Source: Tepidanaerobacter syntrophicus
Lineage (GTDB): Bacteria; Bacillota; Thermosediminibacteria; Thermosediminibacterales; Tepidanaerobacteraceae
Direction of reading: 5' to 3'
DNA length: 64,000 nt
NCBI RefSeq assembly: GCF_001485475.2
Contig: NZ_DF977000.1
Coordinates: 248,001 to 312,000, forward strand
The notes beneath the pieces were generated by a model. That model was not told where the DNA came from, did not search any database, and saw nothing but the letters and a program-made list of their open reading frames with translations. The translations under genes were made by a program, and so were the position numbers. Shown piece by piece: positions 8,471 through 20,041 of the stretch (position 1 is its first letter; every line of letters begins with the position of its first letter).

Positions 8471-10894
8471 TTAATCTTCGCTTACCACTGCAAGAGATGC
8501 TACAATATCATCATTTTCCAGTTTTATAAGAGTAACGCCCATGGTGTTTCGGCTCATCTTGGATATGTCTGAAGCCAAAATCCGTATCATTATACCGGAA
8601 TTCGTACACAGCATTATTTCATCGGTTTCTTTAATAACACGTAAACCCACAAGGTGGCCGGTTTTCTCGGTGATTTTCTGGATAATGACACCTTTCCCGC
8701 CTCTTGCCTGACGTCTGAATTCTTTCTCATTAATGCGTTTACCAAAACCTTTTTCGGTAACAACTAGTACATCATGACCCTCTATAACAATATCCATAGA
8801 TACAACCTTGTCCTTACCTTGAAGGCTTATACCCTTTACGCCTTGAGCAGTCCGACCTGTGGCGCTTACGTCATCTACTGAAAATCGTATGCTTTTTCCG
8901 TTGTAGGTGCCTAAAATAAGTTCTTCGTTTTTATCTACAAGGCGCACGCCTATAAGCGAATCATCATCTCTTAAAGTTATAGCTATCAGCCCAACGTTTC
9001 GGGATGTATCATACTCTGAAAGCAGAGTCTTTTTTACAATGCCGTTTTTGGTGGCGAAAATCAAATATTTTGCATCGCTAAAATCTTTTATGGGAATCAT
9101 GGCATTGACTCTCTCGTCAGGCTTAAGTGGCAAGATATTCACTATAGCAGTGCCTTTTGCGGTACGGCCGGATTCCGGAATTTCATATGCTTTAAGCCTG
9201 TATACATTACCCTTGTCTGTAAAGAATAATACAACATGGTGTGTGGTGCAGACAAATATATTTTCTACAAAATCTTCTTCTCTTGTGGTAATTCCCGTTA
9301 TGCCCCGTCCGCCTCGTCGCTGACTGCGATAAGTAGAAAGGGGCAGGCGTTTTACATATCCAAAATGAGTAGAGGTTATAACTATGTCTTCTTCGGCAAT
9401 TAAATCTTCAATATCTAAATCTCCCTCATCGTGGGTTATGTGAGTTCTTCGCTCATCGCCGTATTTTTCCTTTATTTGCATCAGCTCATCTTTTATAATC
9501 GAAAGAACCATTTGTTCATCTGCAAGTATCTTTTTGTAATGCTCAATTTTTATCAGCAGATCATTGTATTCCTCGTCAATTTTATCTCTTTCAAGAGCCG
9601 TAAGACGCTTTAGCCTCATATCAAGTATGACCTGGGCTTGTTTTTCGGTAAGCCCGAATCTGGAAATTAGGGCTTTCATTGCCTCTGCATCATCTTTTGA
9701 ACCTCTAATAATCGGAATTATTTCATCTATATTATCAAGAGCTATCTTTAATCCTTCTAAGATGTGGGTTCTTTCCTCGGCTCTATTTAAATCGAATCTG
9801 GTTCTTCTGACTATTACTTCTTTCTGGTGTTCCAGGTAATAGTAAATCATCTCCCGAAGATTTAGCACTCTGGGTTTGTTATCAACTAAAGCCAGCATTA
9901 TAGCTCCAAAAGTGCTTTGCATCTGAGTATGCTTATAAAGCTGGTTTAAGATGACATTGGGATTTGCGTCCCGTTTAAGGTCCATTACAACTCTAATACC
10001 GTTTCGGTCGCTTTCATCTCTTAAATCTGATATACCTTCAATCTTCTTATCTCTTACAAGTTCTGCGATTTTTTCAACCATCCGCGCCTTATTCACCATA
10101 TAAGGTATTTCAGTTACTACAATTCGGTGTCTGGTTGCGTCCATCGCTTCAATCGTGGCTTTTGCCCGCATTATAACAGAACCTCTGCCGGTGGTGTACA
10201 TATCCCTTATGCCGCTGTAGCCCTTTATAATGCCTCCTGTCGGAAAATCCGGCCCTTTAATTACTTCCATAAGTTCTTCCACTGTAACATCCGGATTATC
10301 AATCATCATGATAACTCCGTCAATTACCTCGCTAAGGTTATGGGGAGGTATATTTGTAGCCATTCCCACTGCGATTCCTGAGGAACCGTTTACTAAAAGA
10401 TTGGGAAATCTGGCCGGCAATACACTAGGTTCTTTTAAAGATTCGTCATAATTAGGAACAAAATCAACTGTATCTTTATTTATATCAGAAAGCATCTCTA
10501 ATGCAAGCCTTGTCATTCTGGCTTCAGTGTACCTCATAGCGGCAGGTGGGTCTCCGTCTATGGAGCCAAAGTTTCCGTGACCATCTACCAGTAAATATCT
10601 GGTAGAAAAATCCTGAGCAAGACGCACCATTGCATCGTATATTGCGGCATCACCGTGGGGGTGATAGTTACCCATAACTTCTCCCACTATTGTTGCGGAT
10701 TTTCTGTGGGGCTTATCCGGAGTAAGAGAGAGCTGACTCATGGCATATAAAATTCTGCGATGAATCGGTTTTAAGCCATCTCTTACATCAGGCAAAGCCC
10801 GGCCTACGATGACGCTCATAGAATAATCGATATAAGATTTTTTCATTTCTTCTTCAATTTTAACCGGAACAACTTTTCCTGTTTTTTCAGCCAT
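8471..10894 (-). CDS. gyrA: DNA gyrase subunit A
   Basis: GyrA cuts and reseals DNA in the A2B2 gyrase that introduces negative supercoils. The 807-residue protein has the catalytic tyrosine Y122 in [10 protein letters not shown], the quinolone-region segment [14 protein letters not shown], and a canonical GyrA box QRRGGRG (about 525-531) before the beta-pinwheel C-terminal domain, which marks true gyrase rather than topoisomerase IV. The ATG has GGAGGGAG upstream and follows gyrB by about 11 bases. Confidence 0.97.
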   Translation of the reverse strand: MAEKTGKVVPVKIEEEMKKSYIDYSMSVIVGRALPDVRDGLKPIHRRILYAMSQLSLTPDKPHRKSATIVGEVMGNYHPHGDAAIYDAMVRLAQDFSTRYLLVDGHGNFGSIDGDPPAAMRYTEARMTRLALEMLSDINKDTVDFVPNYDESLKEPSVLPARFPNLLVNGSSGIAVGMATNIPPHNLSEVIDGVIMMIDNPDVTVEELMEVIKGPDFPTGGIIKGYSGIRDMYTTGRGSVIMRAKATIEAMDATRHRIVVTEIPYMVNKARMVEKIAELVRDKKIEGISDLRDESDRNGIRVVMDLKRDANPNVILNQLYKHTQMQSTFGAIMLALVDNKPRVLNLREMIYYYLEHQKEVIVRRTRFDLNRAEERTHILEGLKIALDNIDEIIPIIRGSKDDAEAMKALISRFGLTEKQAQVILDMRLKRLTALERDKIDEEYNDLLIKIEHYKKILADEQMVLSIIKDELMQIKEKYGDERRTHITHDEGDLDIEDLIAEEDIVITSTHFGYVKRLPLSTYRSQRRGGRGITGITTREEDFVENIFVCTTHHVVLFFTDKGNVYRLKAYEIPESGRTAKGTAIVNILPLKPDERVNAMIPIKDFSDAKYLIFATKNGIVKKTLLSEYDTSRNVGLIAITLRDDDSLIGVRLVDKNEELILGTYNGKSIRFSVDDVSATGRTAQGVKGISLQGKDKVVSMDIVIEGHDVLVVTEKGFGKRINEKEFRRQARGGKGVIIQKITEKTGHLVGLRVIKETDEIMLCTNSGIMIRILASDISKMSRNTMGVTLIKLENDDIVASLAVVSED

Positions 10895-10905
10895 TTAGCT
10901 CCCTC

Positions 10906-12831
<1,926 letters not shown>

Positions 12832-13098
12832 CTACTTGAGATTCTTTATAAAATCCGCCCTTTTCGAAAGCGTAGTGGCGGAAATAGGTGAAAATAGTAC
12901 TTTATTGTCCATAATAACTGCAGTTTTTTTGCTGTCTGCTTCATTGCAGAACAAATCCTTGTTTTCTCTGACAAATCCTTCTTCTTTTGCGATTTGCAAA
13001 AATGAAGATGTATCTTTGGCACAAAGCGCACTTTTATCAAGAATCATTATAACATCCTTTGTTAAAACTACTTCATCGCCGCCTATGTGGATAAACAA
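12832..13098 (-). CDS. remB: RemB / DUF370 extracellular-matrix regulator family protein
   Basis: The 88-residue protein matches the YaaB/RemB family: MFIHIGGDEVV at the start, and YFSPISATTLSKR-like residues (here LFSPISATTLSKR, about 68-80) at the end. RemA/RemB regulate biofilm matrix and osmoprotection genes in Bacillus. Location between recF and gyrB is conserved. It overlaps the DUF721 gene by 16 bases, showing tight coupling within the dnaA-gyrA operon. Confidence 0.85.
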   Translation of the reverse strand: MFIHIGGDEVVLTKDVIMILDKSALCAKDTSSFLQIAKEEGFVRENKDLFCNEADSKKTAVIMDNKVLFSPISATTLSKRADFIKNLK

Positions 13099-13580
13099 TG
13101 TTTCTCCTCCTTTTTCAGCTTATTTTCTGCATCTTTTATCATAAGTTTTGTAAAAGCATTTCTTAATTCATTATCGCAAATAGTTTTACTTACCTCGTCT
13201 ATTGTTTCTAAAATATCTTTTGGAATTAAGACGGTATTCTTATTACCGCTTTGTTTTAAATCTTCATCAATTCTTTCCGAATTTTTTATATCTCTTATTA
13301 AAAACTTAATATCTTTTAAGAGCGGATAAGGCAAACTTGCGTTAATTTTATTGATAAGCTCAAGTTTTAACAGATAAAGCTGGTGCATCCATACAGAGTT
13401 TTCAACACCTACAAAAAGTATGTCATTTTGTATATATAAAGGCCTGGAGACGGCCGAAATTTTCTTTCCCACAATACCGCCGTAGGAGGCGATTATATGA
13501 GCTTGTAAAACTTTCTTGTCTATATGGGATTTTTTGAGCAAGCCAATTAATATATTTTCAATTTTTTCCATCTTGCTCAC
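13083..13580 (-). CDS. DUF721 (DciA-like) protein
   Basis: A 165-residue protein with the KH-like DUF721 domain (about 15-110; VGKKISAVSRPLYIQNDIL and SVWMHQLYLLKLELINKIN). DciA, the founding DUF721 protein, loads the replicative helicase in bacteria that lack DnaC/DnaI; whether this protein does so is inference, supported by its place inside the dnaA-recF-gyrB operon. The GTG at 13580 overlaps recF; the in-frame ATG at 13571 (GGTGAG upstream) is an alternative start. Confidence 0.75.
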   Translation of the reverse strand: MSKMEKIENILIGLLKKSHIDKKVLQAHIIASYGGIVGKKISAVSRPLYIQNDILFVGVENSVWMHQLYLLKLELINKINASLPYPLLKDIKFLIRDIKNSERIDEDLKQSGNKNTVLIPKDILETIDEVSKTICDNELRNAFTKLMIKDAENKLKKEEKHCLST

Positions 13581-14670
13581 CTATCCTACCATTGTTTATT
13601 AAATAAAGTGATGCCTTTTTCAGGATATTGTCAGGTATAAATTTTAGATCTGTTGTTGTTATAAATACCTGACTTTTTTCATCGTCTAGTATAAGCTTTC
13701 TGTGCCCTTCATCAAGTTCAGACATCACATCATCTAAAAGTAATATGGGAAATTCGCCTTTTTCAGTACTAAGCAGGCTTCTTTGGGCAAATTTTAAGCA
13801 CAAGGTTATAAGTCTTTGTTGTCCTTGAGATGCAAAATACTTAGCATCCCTGCCATTTATAAGAAATTCTATATCATCCCTATGGGGTCCTAAAGATGTA
13901 AAGCTTCTCCCTATGTCCTTTTTTCTGTTTTCTATAAGTTTCTTACTGTAATCTTTTTTAATTAAAGAAAGATTAGTGAAGTCTATTTCGCTTTTGTATT
14001 TTATATCAAGGTGGCTTTCAGGGGGGCTGAAGCTTTTAAAGTAATCTTTGGCCTTTTGTGATATCTTTGAAAGCATACTTATTCTTTCGCTTATAACCCT
14101 AAAACCAAACTCTATAAGTTGGTTGTCCCATGGATCTAATGTTTTTATAAGTTCAGGTTTTACCTTTATACTTTTAAGCAACATATTTCTCTCGGCCAGC
14201 ACCCGCTGATAGTCCTGTAGATATTTATAAAACGTAGGCCTAAATTGACAGACTATATTATCTATGAATCTGCGCCTAAGTCCCGGCTCCCCTTTTATCA
14301 AATCCACATCATCCGGCGAAAAATATACCGCACTTATATCAGGGCAAAGATCTGACCGCTTGTTTTTCTTGTTTTCTCCTTCTTTAACCTCTTTTTTTCT
14401 ATCCCGATAAAAAGTTACTTGTCTTGTAATAGGCCCGGTATTCGTTTTAAATTCACCTTTTATAAAAGCTAGTGGCCTTTCGTATTTTATAAGTTCAGAT
14501 TCCTTAAAAGCTCTTGCCGCTCTTAATTCCGATATAAAGTATATAGCCTCCAGCAAATTCGTCTTCCCTTGAGCGTTATCACCATAAAAGATATTGATTC
14601 CATTGTTAAATTTTGTATTCAGCTCGGAAAAGTTTCGAAAATCATATAACCTTAAATTATAAAGATACAC
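13558..14670 (-). CDS. recF: DNA replication/repair protein RecF
   Basis: RecF is an SMC-like ATPase that helps load RecA at gaps. The 370-residue protein has Walker A GDNAQGKT (30-37), the signature region FASQGQQRL and a Walker B LLLDDVMSELD near residue 325. The GTG start at 14670 has GGAGG seven bases upstream, lying over the end of yaaA. It overlaps the start of the DUF721 gene by 23 bases. Confidence 0.95.
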   Translation of the reverse strand: MYLYNLRLYDFRNFSELNTKFNNGINIFYGDNAQGKTNLLEAIYFISELRAARAFKESELIKYERPLAFIKGEFKTNTGPITRQVTFYRDRKKEVKEGENKKNKRSDLCPDISAVYFSPDDVDLIKGEPGLRRRFIDNIVCQFRPTFYKYLQDYQRVLAERNMLLKSIKVKPELIKTLDPWDNQLIEFGFRVISERISMLSKISQKAKDYFKSFSPPESHLDIKYKSEIDFTNLSLIKKDYSKKLIENRKKDIGRSFTSLGPHRDDIEFLINGRDAKYFASQGQQRLITLCLKFAQRSLLSTEKGEFPILLLDDVMSELDEGHRKLILDDEKSQVFITTTDLKFIPDNILKKASLYLINNGRIGEQDGKN

Positions 14671-14674
14671 GTCA

Positions 14675-14896
14675 TTACCTCCGGCACACCTGCAGCTTTA
14701 AGCCGTCAACCTCTATTATATCAGAAACTTTAAGTTTTCGTGAGCGGTGGGTTTCAATTTGTCCGTTTACTTTCACCCTGCCTTCGTTTATCACAAGTTT
14801 CGCTTCGCCGCCGGTTGAGAAAACTCCCGCCCATTTTAAAAATTTATCAAGCTCTATTGTGTCGGTATTAATAAAAACCTCTTTTTCCTTCGTCAT
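14675..14896 (-). CDS. yaaA: S4-domain RNA-binding protein YaaA (RlbA)
   Basis: The 73-residue protein is a stand-alone S4 domain: the core LDKFLKWAG...STGGEAKLVINEGRVKVNG (about 16-47) is clear. Homologues lie between dnaN and recF throughout Firmicutes and associate with ribosomes. It overlaps the end of dnaN by four bases (ATGA) and supplies the ribosome-binding site of recF at its own stop codon. Confidence 0.9.
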   Translation of the reverse strand: MTKEKEVFINTDTIELDKFLKWAGVFSTGGEAKLVINEGRVKVNGQIETHRSRKLKVSDIIEVDGLKLQVCRR

Positions 14897-16026
14897 AATT
14901 TCTCACCCTTTAATCTCACAGGTAAAATAAAGTTCTTATGATGTTCATTTTCTACCGGTGTAATTATACAAGGACCTGCTTCATCAGAAAACTCTAATCT
15001 TATCTCAGGCTCTGATATAGATTTTAAAGCATCAAGGAAAAATCCGGCATTAAAGGCTATAAGCATTTCCTGTCCCTTTGTGCTGCAAGCAACCTTTTCT
15101 GAAATACGGCCTGACTCAGCTTCTGCTTGAACCTCAATTATCCCCTCTGCTATATTAAATTTTATTAAGTTTCCGGCACTGCTTTCTCTTGCAATAATGC
15201 CGGCTTTTTCCACTGCAAGACGAAGTTTATTTGCATCAACCTTTACAACTAATTTCGGTTCAATATTCATAATCATCTTATAGTCTATAAAATCTCCATC
15301 AAGTACTCTAGATGTAATCACAAAGTTTTCTGTTGCAAATTCTACACTGCCTGCACTATAGCAAAATTCAAAAGAAGATTCATCTTCGTCTTTAAAAATC
15401 CTTGAAATTTCAAGGAGTGTATAACCCGGAACTATCACTTTAAAATCCTCTGCCAAATCATCAAGTTCAACATAACTCCATGCTATTCTAAAACCATCTA
15501 AGGCTACCATATTCAAAATATTATCTTTACAATCTACAAGAACACCTGTAAGTTGGGGCCTTGAGGAAAATTCATCAGCTCTTGCATATATTGTTTTTCG
15601 TATCATGTCTTTAAAAATACCTTGTTTTAATTTAATGGTTTTAAGGGAGTTTTTTTTGGAAATTTCAGGAAAATCCATTACATTAAAGCAAGGCAGTACC
15701 ATATTAAAACCGCTAGACTTTATATTAGCGCTATTTTCATTACAGTCAAATTCTATTATATCCTCATCTATTCTGCGAATAATATTTGATAAAATCTTAG
15801 ATTCTATTACAGTGTTTCCTTTTTCCTTCACCAAAAGACCGGTATCTTCGCCGTAAATTTTGTATTCTATACCCATTTCAAGATTTGTAGCCGTAAGAAA
15901 TAAACTATCTTCCGTTGCTAAAAATTTTATTCCTGCAAGGGTTGGCATAGGTGTTTTTGAAGGCACAAACTTTTCTACTATAGAGATTGCTGAAACAAGC
16001 TCATTTTTATTAATTATAAATTTCAT
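14893..16026 (-). CDS. dnaN: DNA polymerase III sliding clamp (beta subunit)
   Basis: The 377-residue beta clamp encircles DNA and tethers polymerase III. All three clamp repeats are present. Recognisable parts are MKFIINKNEL at the start, the LDGFRIAW motif (about 174), and a C-terminus with the ENEHHKNFILPVRL conserved tail. It follows dnaA by 253 bases that hold the origin unwinding elements. Confidence 0.96.
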   Translation of the reverse strand: MKFIINKNELVSAISIVEKFVPSKTPMPTLAGIKFLATEDSLFLTATNLEMGIEYKIYGEDTGLLVKEKGNTVIESKILSNIIRRIDEDIIEFDCNENSANIKSSGFNMVLPCFNVMDFPEISKKNSLKTIKLKQGIFKDMIRKTIYARADEFSSRPQLTGVLVDCKDNILNMVALDGFRIAWSYVELDDLAEDFKVIVPGYTLLEISRIFKDEDESSFEFCYSAGSVEFATENFVITSRVLDGDFIDYKMIMNIEPKLVVKVDANKLRLAVEKAGIIARESSAGNLIKFNIAEGIIEVQAEAESGRISEKVACSTKGQEMLIAFNAGFFLDALKSISEPEIRLEFSDEAGPCIITPVENEHHKNFILPVRLKGEKL

Positions 16027-16035
16027 TTAAACCTC

Positions 16036-16279
16036 CAAAAAATCTTTATATATATAAATATACTAAAACTAATAATATATATATAAAAATAGTAGTAATA
16101 GTAGTAGGGGCTGTGGATATGTGGATAAATTATGTTAATAAGTGCTGTCCTTGAATTTTTGCTGTGGATAACCTGTTGACAATGGGTATAACTTTATCCA
16201 CAGTATCAACAGCAACCCTTAATAACTTAAAATTATCCACATACCATCAACAACTTGTCCCGAACCTTTCCACAGCTTA
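16036..16279. other. oriC: oriC: DnaA boxes, DnaA-trios and AT-rich unwinding element
   Basis: Between dnaA and dnaN lie four perfect DnaA boxes: TGTGGATAA at 16120-16128 and 16163-16171, TTATCCACA at 16194-16202 and 16233-16241. A near-perfect TGTGGATAT is at 16112-16120. Next to the paired boxes is a GC clamp (16107-16111), then six contiguous DnaA-trios (TAG/TAA, 16090-16107) and a very AT-rich stretch (about 16040-16089). Reading away from dnaA the order is boxes, GC, trios, DUE, as in the characterised Bacillus basal unwinding system. No DnaA boxes are seen in the dnaA-rpmH gap. Confidence 0.92.
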
Positions 16280-17647
16280 TCAACTGTATAATATTTTCTT
16301 TTTTATACTTTCAATTGCATTTAATAATTGTATATCTTGCTGCATGTCAGATGTTATTTTATCTCTTGCGTGTATTACTGTTGTGTGGTCCCTGCCTCCA
16401 AATTCTTCTCCGATTTTTGGAAGGGAAAGGTCTGTAAGCTCGCAGCACAAATACATAGCTACCTGCCTTGCAAAAGCTAAATCCTTAGTTCTTTTCTTTG
16501 ATTTAAAATCTTCAGGGTTTATGGAAAAATAATTCCCAACCTCTTTTACGATTTGCACCGATGTAACCTGCTTCGGCTTTCCGTTGGGAATTAAATCTTT
16601 AAGCACTTGTTCTGCAAGCTGCATGTCTATAGGACAATTAGTAAGAGATGAATAAGCTACTACTCGTATCAGCGCCCCCTCGAGCTCACGAATATTTGTT
16701 TCGATTTTTGTGGCTATAAAGTTTATTACATCATCCGGAACTATAAGGTTTTCCATCATAGCCTTTTTTTGTAAAATTGCAATACGCGTTTCAAAATCCG
16801 GCGGCTGAATATCAGTTATAAGCCCCCACTCAAATCTTGATCTTAGACGTTCTTCAAGAGTAGGGATTTCTTTTGGGGGGCGGTCACTGGATATCACAAG
16901 CTGCTTATTAGCGTCATGTAAAGCATTAAATGTGTGGAAGAACTCTTCTTGTGTTCTTTCTTTTCCGGCAATAAATTGAATATCGTCGATTAAAAGCACA
17001 TCGATTGTCCTATACTTATTCCTAAATTCTACATTTTTGTCATCGCGGATAGAATTTATCAATTCATTTGTAAATTTTTCCGATGAAAGATAGACGACTT
17101 TGCAGTTAGGATCCCGCTGAAGTATATAATGACCGATAGCGTGCATTAGATGAGTCTTACCAAGACCCACTCCTCCGTATATAAAGAAAGGGTTATAAGC
17201 CTTTGCCGGTGACTCCGCCACTGCTTGAGAGGCAGCGTGGGCGAAACGATTGCTGTTACCTACTACAAAAGTATCAAATGTGTATTTTTGGTTAAGGGAA
17301 GGCGTTAAATCGTCTGAAAAAGCTTTAACTTCTGATGTATCATCAGATATAGGCAGGTTTTCCTGCACAAGTTCCGAATCAAAACCTGTAGGATTTATTC
17401 TTACTTCTACACTGGTATTTTGTTTTAAAACTGAGTTGAAAATATCTTTTATAAGGTTTAAATAACGCCTTTCTATAACAGACTTTATAAAATCATTCGG
17501 TACTTCTATAACAGCCCGCCCGTCGTCTAGCGTCGCAAGCCTTGAAGGCTTTAAGACCGTATTAAAAGACATATCGTTATTTAGTTCATTGCTCAAGATT
17601 TTCAAGATGTGTTGCCATAATTGCAAAGGGTCTACTTGACCAGACAT
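16280..17647 (-). CDS. dnaA: chromosomal replication initiator DnaA
   Basis: DnaA binds the boxes next door and opens the origin. It has domain I (residues 1-80, [10 protein letters not shown]), an AAA+ domain with Walker A GGVGLGKT (about 157-164) and Walker [10 protein letters not shown], and a C-terminal DNA-binding domain ending with the [11 protein letters not shown] signature. The open frame reaches 17731, but the ATG at 17647 has AGGAGG seven bases upstream and gives the family N-terminus (about 455 residues). The first gene of the leftward operon. Confidence 0.96.
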   Translation of the reverse strand: MSGQVDPLQLWQHILKILSNELNNDMSFNTVLKPSRLATLDDGRAVIEVPNDFIKSVIERRYLNLIKDIFNSVLKQNTSVEVRINPTGFDSELVQENLPISDDTSEVKAFSDDLTPSLNQKYTFDTFVVGNSNRFAHAASQAVAESPAKAYNPFFIYGGVGLGKTHLMHAIGHYILQRDPNCKVVYLSSEKFTNELINSIRDDKNVEFRNKYRTIDVLLIDDIQFIAGKERTQEEFFHTFNALHDANKQLVISSDRPPKEIPTLEERLRSRFEWGLITDIQPPDFETRIAILQKKAMMENLIVPDDVINFIATKIETNIRELEGALIRVVAYSSLTNCPIDMQLAEQVLKDLIPNGKPKQVTSVQIVKEVGNYFSINPEDFKSKKRTKDLAFARQVAMYLCCELTDLSLPKIGEEFGGRDHTTVIHARDKITSDMQQDIQLLNAIESIKKKILYS

Positions 17648-17706
17648 AAAAAAACCTCCTCGAAAAGCGAAGAAAATAATTAATAAATTTAAAAGAGACC
17701 AATTTA

Positions 17707-17735
17707 ATAATATCAAAATTAGCTCTCTCATTCAA
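17707..17735 (-). promoter_or_regulatory. candidate sigma-A promoter of dnaA
   Basis: On the minus strand TTGAAT (17735-17730) is followed after 17 bases by TATTAT (17712-17707). Transcription would begin near 17700, leaving a leader of about 50 bases before the dnaA ATG. Confidence 0.6.
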
Positions 17736-17781
17736 TAAACGAAAAATATAAACCCTGATAGCAATTTCAGGGCAGAATTTC

Positions 17782-17811
17782 TTGACAGACAATTATATTA
17801 TAAGTTATAAT
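17782..17811 (+). promoter_or_regulatory. sigma-A promoter of rpmH
   Basis: TTGACA (17782-17787) and TATAAT (17806-17811) are perfect hexamers with an 18-base spacer. Together with the dnaA promoter it forms a divergent pair. A CCCTGA/TCAGGG hairpin (17753-17772) lies between them. Confidence 0.8.
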
Positions 17812-17897
17812 CGTGATAACTAAAAGTAGCTGTGCAAGAATAATTTTTATGGTTTTTATAATAATTAATATTTACATAAAATATCGGAGGTGGACAG

Positions 17898-18032
17898 ATG
17901 AAACGGACATATCAGCCCAATCGCAGATACAGGAAAAAGACTCATGGGTTTAGAGCACGCATGCTTAAAAAGAGCGGTCGCAATGTTATTAAAAGAAGAA
18001 GATTAAAGGGCAGGAAGGCACTTACCGCCTAA
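17898..18032 (+). CDS. rpmH: 50S ribosomal protein L34
   Basis: The 44-residue, very basic protein reads [20 protein letters not shown] at its start, the classic L34 sequence, and ends [13 protein letters not shown] lies five to ten bases before the ATG. It is the first rightward gene from the origin. A stem-loop AGCGGCCT/AGGTCGCT (18049-18070) without a T-run lies between it and rnpA and may be an RNA processing or attenuation site. Confidence 0.97.
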   Translation: MKRTYQPNRRYRKKTHGFRARMLKKSGRNVIKRRRLKGRKALTA

Positions 18033-18123
18033 GTAAAGAAAAAGTTTCAGCGGCCTATTTTAAGGTCGCTCGATCTTAAATATTTGAAAATATAATATTT
18101 TCTATTTGGAGGATTTTAATTTT

Positions 18124-18495
18124 TTGAAAAAAGCCTTAAGATTGACGAAAAATTTAGAATTCATTAATGTGTATAAATCGGGAAGGCGAATAAGCAGCCC
18201 ATTTTTTGTCATGTACATTAAAAAAAACGATTTAGGTTATTCCCGATTAGGGGTTTCAGTGTCTAAAAAAGTTGGGAAAAGTGTGGTAAGAAATAAAATA
18301 AAACGACAAATTAAAGAAATTATAAGGAAAAATTACGACTTTATAAACAGCGGCTGGGATATAGTGTTTTCAGTAAAACCTGCTGCGGTGCAACTTAACT
18401 ACGCCCAGATAGAAAAGGAGATTATAAGTCTATTAAAAAGAGGTCGTATATACAATGATAAAAAAGCTTTTAATTTGGTCAATATTGTTTTATAA
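18124..18495 (+). CDS. rnpA: ribonuclease P protein component
   Basis: RnpA is the protein cofactor for tRNA 5' processing. The conserved RNR-like motif is seen in [13 protein letters not shown] (about 60-72), with the LRLTKNLEF start and [14 protein letters not shown]. The open frame begins with a TTG at 18106 lying on the ribosome-binding site itself; the TTG at 18124 (GGAGG 11 bases upstream) gives the family N-terminus and 123 residues. It overlaps yidD by 41 bases. Confidence 0.92.
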   Translation: MKKALRLTKNLEFINVYKSGRRISSPFFVMYIKKNDLGYSRLGVSVSKKVGKSVVRNKIKRQIKEIIRKNYDFINSGWDIVFSVKPAAVQLNYAQIEKEIISLLKRGRIYNDKKAFNLVNIVL

Positions 18496-18664
18496 AAAGT
18501 TTATTTCTCCTTTAAAACCCAGAACCTGCAGATTTTATCCCACTTGTTCTGATTATGCTATTCTTGCTATTGAAAAATACGGAGTAGTCGTAGGTGGCTT
18601 TAAAGCAATAAAGAGAATTTTAAGGTGCCACCCTTTCAACCCGGGCGGGTACGACCCCGTTTAA
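18455..18664 (+). CDS. yidD: membrane protein insertion efficiency factor YidD
   Basis: A 69-residue protein with the YidD signature: an N-terminal amphipathic segment, then [18 protein letters not shown] (about 18-35), and a C-terminal [12 protein letters not shown]. It is thought to help YidC/Sec insertion on the inner face of the membrane. Its start lies inside rnpA in another frame, a long overlap for neighbours in this operon. Confidence 0.95.
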   Translation: MIKKLLIWSILFYKKFISPLKPRTCRFYPTCSDYAILAIEKYGVVVGGFKAIKRILRCHPFNPGGYDPV

Positions 18665-18725
18665 ATATAAATTACAAACTCAACAACTGCCAAAAGATTT
18701 ACTAAAAAACAGGAGGAACGGCTAG

Positions 18726-19397
18726 ATGGCCTTTTTTGAAAGTTTAATAAAACAGTTGATGGACGTTATTTGTGCCTATACCAACAGCTACGGTATTGCC
18801 ATTATATTACTTACAGTATTGATAAAACTAGTGCTTTTGCCATTCAGCTTCATGCAAATTAATTCAATGAAGAAGATGCAGGAAATAGCGCCGATTCAAC
18901 AAAAACTACAGCAGAAGTACAAAAATGATAAAGAAAAACTAAATGAAGAGATAATGAAACTATATCAGGAAAATAAGGTAAACCCATTCGGCGGTTGCCT
19001 GCCCCTTTTAATTCAGCTGCCGATTATACTTGCGCTATTTAGAGTATTCCAGTCGTATGATTTTGCAGGAGCAAGCTTTTTATGGATACCGAACCTGAGC
19101 AAGCCTGATCCAACTTATATACTCCCGATACTTGCAGCAGTTACAACATATATACAGACAAAAGTTTCAACACCGCCTGGAACAAGCAATCAGCAAACTG
19201 CGTCAATGAATATAGTAATGCCGCTTATGATAGGATGGTTTTCAATAAAATTTGCGGCGGGCCTTGCACTTTATTGGGTGGTCAGCAATGTGGTCCAAAT
19301 AATACAACAGTTAATATTTATGCGTCCACAACCTATTGCTAAGGAGGACATAAAAGTAGATGAAAGTCTTAGAAAAGCAGGCAAGAACAGTAGATGA
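18726..19397 (+). CDS. yidC: membrane protein insertase YidC
   Basis: The 223-residue insertase has the 60 kDa inner-membrane protein fold with about five membrane segments: residues 20-42, a charged cytoplasmic loop MKKMQEIAPIQQKLQQKYK, then GGCLPLLIQLPIILALF and segments near 138 and 175-195. It lacks a lipobox or long periplasmic domain, as in many Clostridia. It overlaps khpB by 38 bases. SD AGGAGG precedes the ATG. Confidence 0.95.
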   Translation: MAFFESLIKQLMDVICAYTNSYGIAIILLTVLIKLVLLPFSFMQINSMKKMQEIAPIQQKLQQKYKNDKEKLNEEIMKLYQENKVNPFGGCLPLLIQLPIILALFRVFQSYDFAGASFLWIPNLSKPDPTYILPILAAVTTYIQTKVSTPPGTSNQQTASMNIVMPLMIGWFSIKFAAGLALYWVVSNVVQIIQQLIFMRPQPIAKEDIKVDESLRKAGKNSR

Positions 19398-19974
19398 GGC
19401 TGTACAGCTGGCTTTAGAGGAACTTGGGGTAAGCCGTGATGAAGTAGAAGTAGAGGTAATCGATGAAGGCAATAAGGGAATTTTAAGTTTCCTTTCCAAA
19501 CCGACCAAAGTGAAAGTTACTGTAAAGCCAAAACCTGAAGAGGTAGCTGTAGGTTTTTTAAACGGTCTTTTACATTTTATTGACAAAAACGCCAAAGTTA
19601 AATGCTTACCGGAAGATGAGATTTTAAAACTCGAAATCGAAAGCGAAGATGCAGGTATACTGATAGGAAAGCGCGGCAGCACATTAGATGCTCTTCAATA
19701 TTTAACCTCTCTTGTCGTAAATAAGAATTGCGAAGAATTTGTGCGCATTGTGCTGGATGCGGAAAATTACAGGGAAAAACGGGAAGACACATTGGAACAT
19801 TTAGCTCTTAAAATAGCAGATAAAGTTAAGGAAACTAAAAAAAGCATTATGTTAGAACCTATGTATCCCAATGAGCGGCGCATCATTCATACCACTTTGC
19901 AAAAAGACCGTAAGATTGTAACAAAAAGTGTAGGAAAAGAGCCCTACAGAAGAGTAATTATTTCATTAAAATAA
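19360..19974 (+). CDS. khpB: RNA-binding protein KhpB (Jag/EloR)
   Basis: The 204-residue protein has a Jag-N domain (1-50, KQARTVDEAVQLALEELG), a type II KH domain with IGKRGSTLDALQYL (about 102-115) and an R3H domain with NERRIIHTTL (about 167). It controls cell elongation through RNA binding in Streptococcus with KhpA. The start is inside yidC in another frame, with AGGAGG about 12 bases before the ATG. Confidence 0.92.
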   Translation: MKVLEKQARTVDEAVQLALEELGVSRDEVEVEVIDEGNKGILSFLSKPTKVKVTVKPKPEEVAVGFLNGLLHFIDKNAKVKCLPEDEILKLEIESEDAGILIGKRGSTLDALQYLTSLVVNKNCEEFVRIVLDAENYREKREDTLEHLALKIADKVKETKKSIMLEPMYPNERRIIHTTLQKDRKIVTKSVGKEPYRRVIISLK

Positions 19975-19988
19975 AAACTGATTTTGCA

Positions 19989-20020
19989 CAAGAGCCCCGA
20001 GCATAAAGCTTTGGGGCTTA
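19989..20020 (+). terminator. stem-loop after khpB, weak terminator or attenuator
   Basis: AGCCCC-g-AGC pairs with GCT-t-GGGGCT around an ATAAA loop (about 19990-20015), followed by TTATTTAAAG. The T-run is poor, so partial read-through into mnmE is likely. Confidence 0.5.
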
Positions 20021-20041
20021 TTTAAAGTGAGGTTGAATCTG

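Noticed and set aside
17751-17772. CCCTGA/TCAGGG stem as a terminator
   Set aside because: It lies between divergent promoters and has no T-run on either strand.
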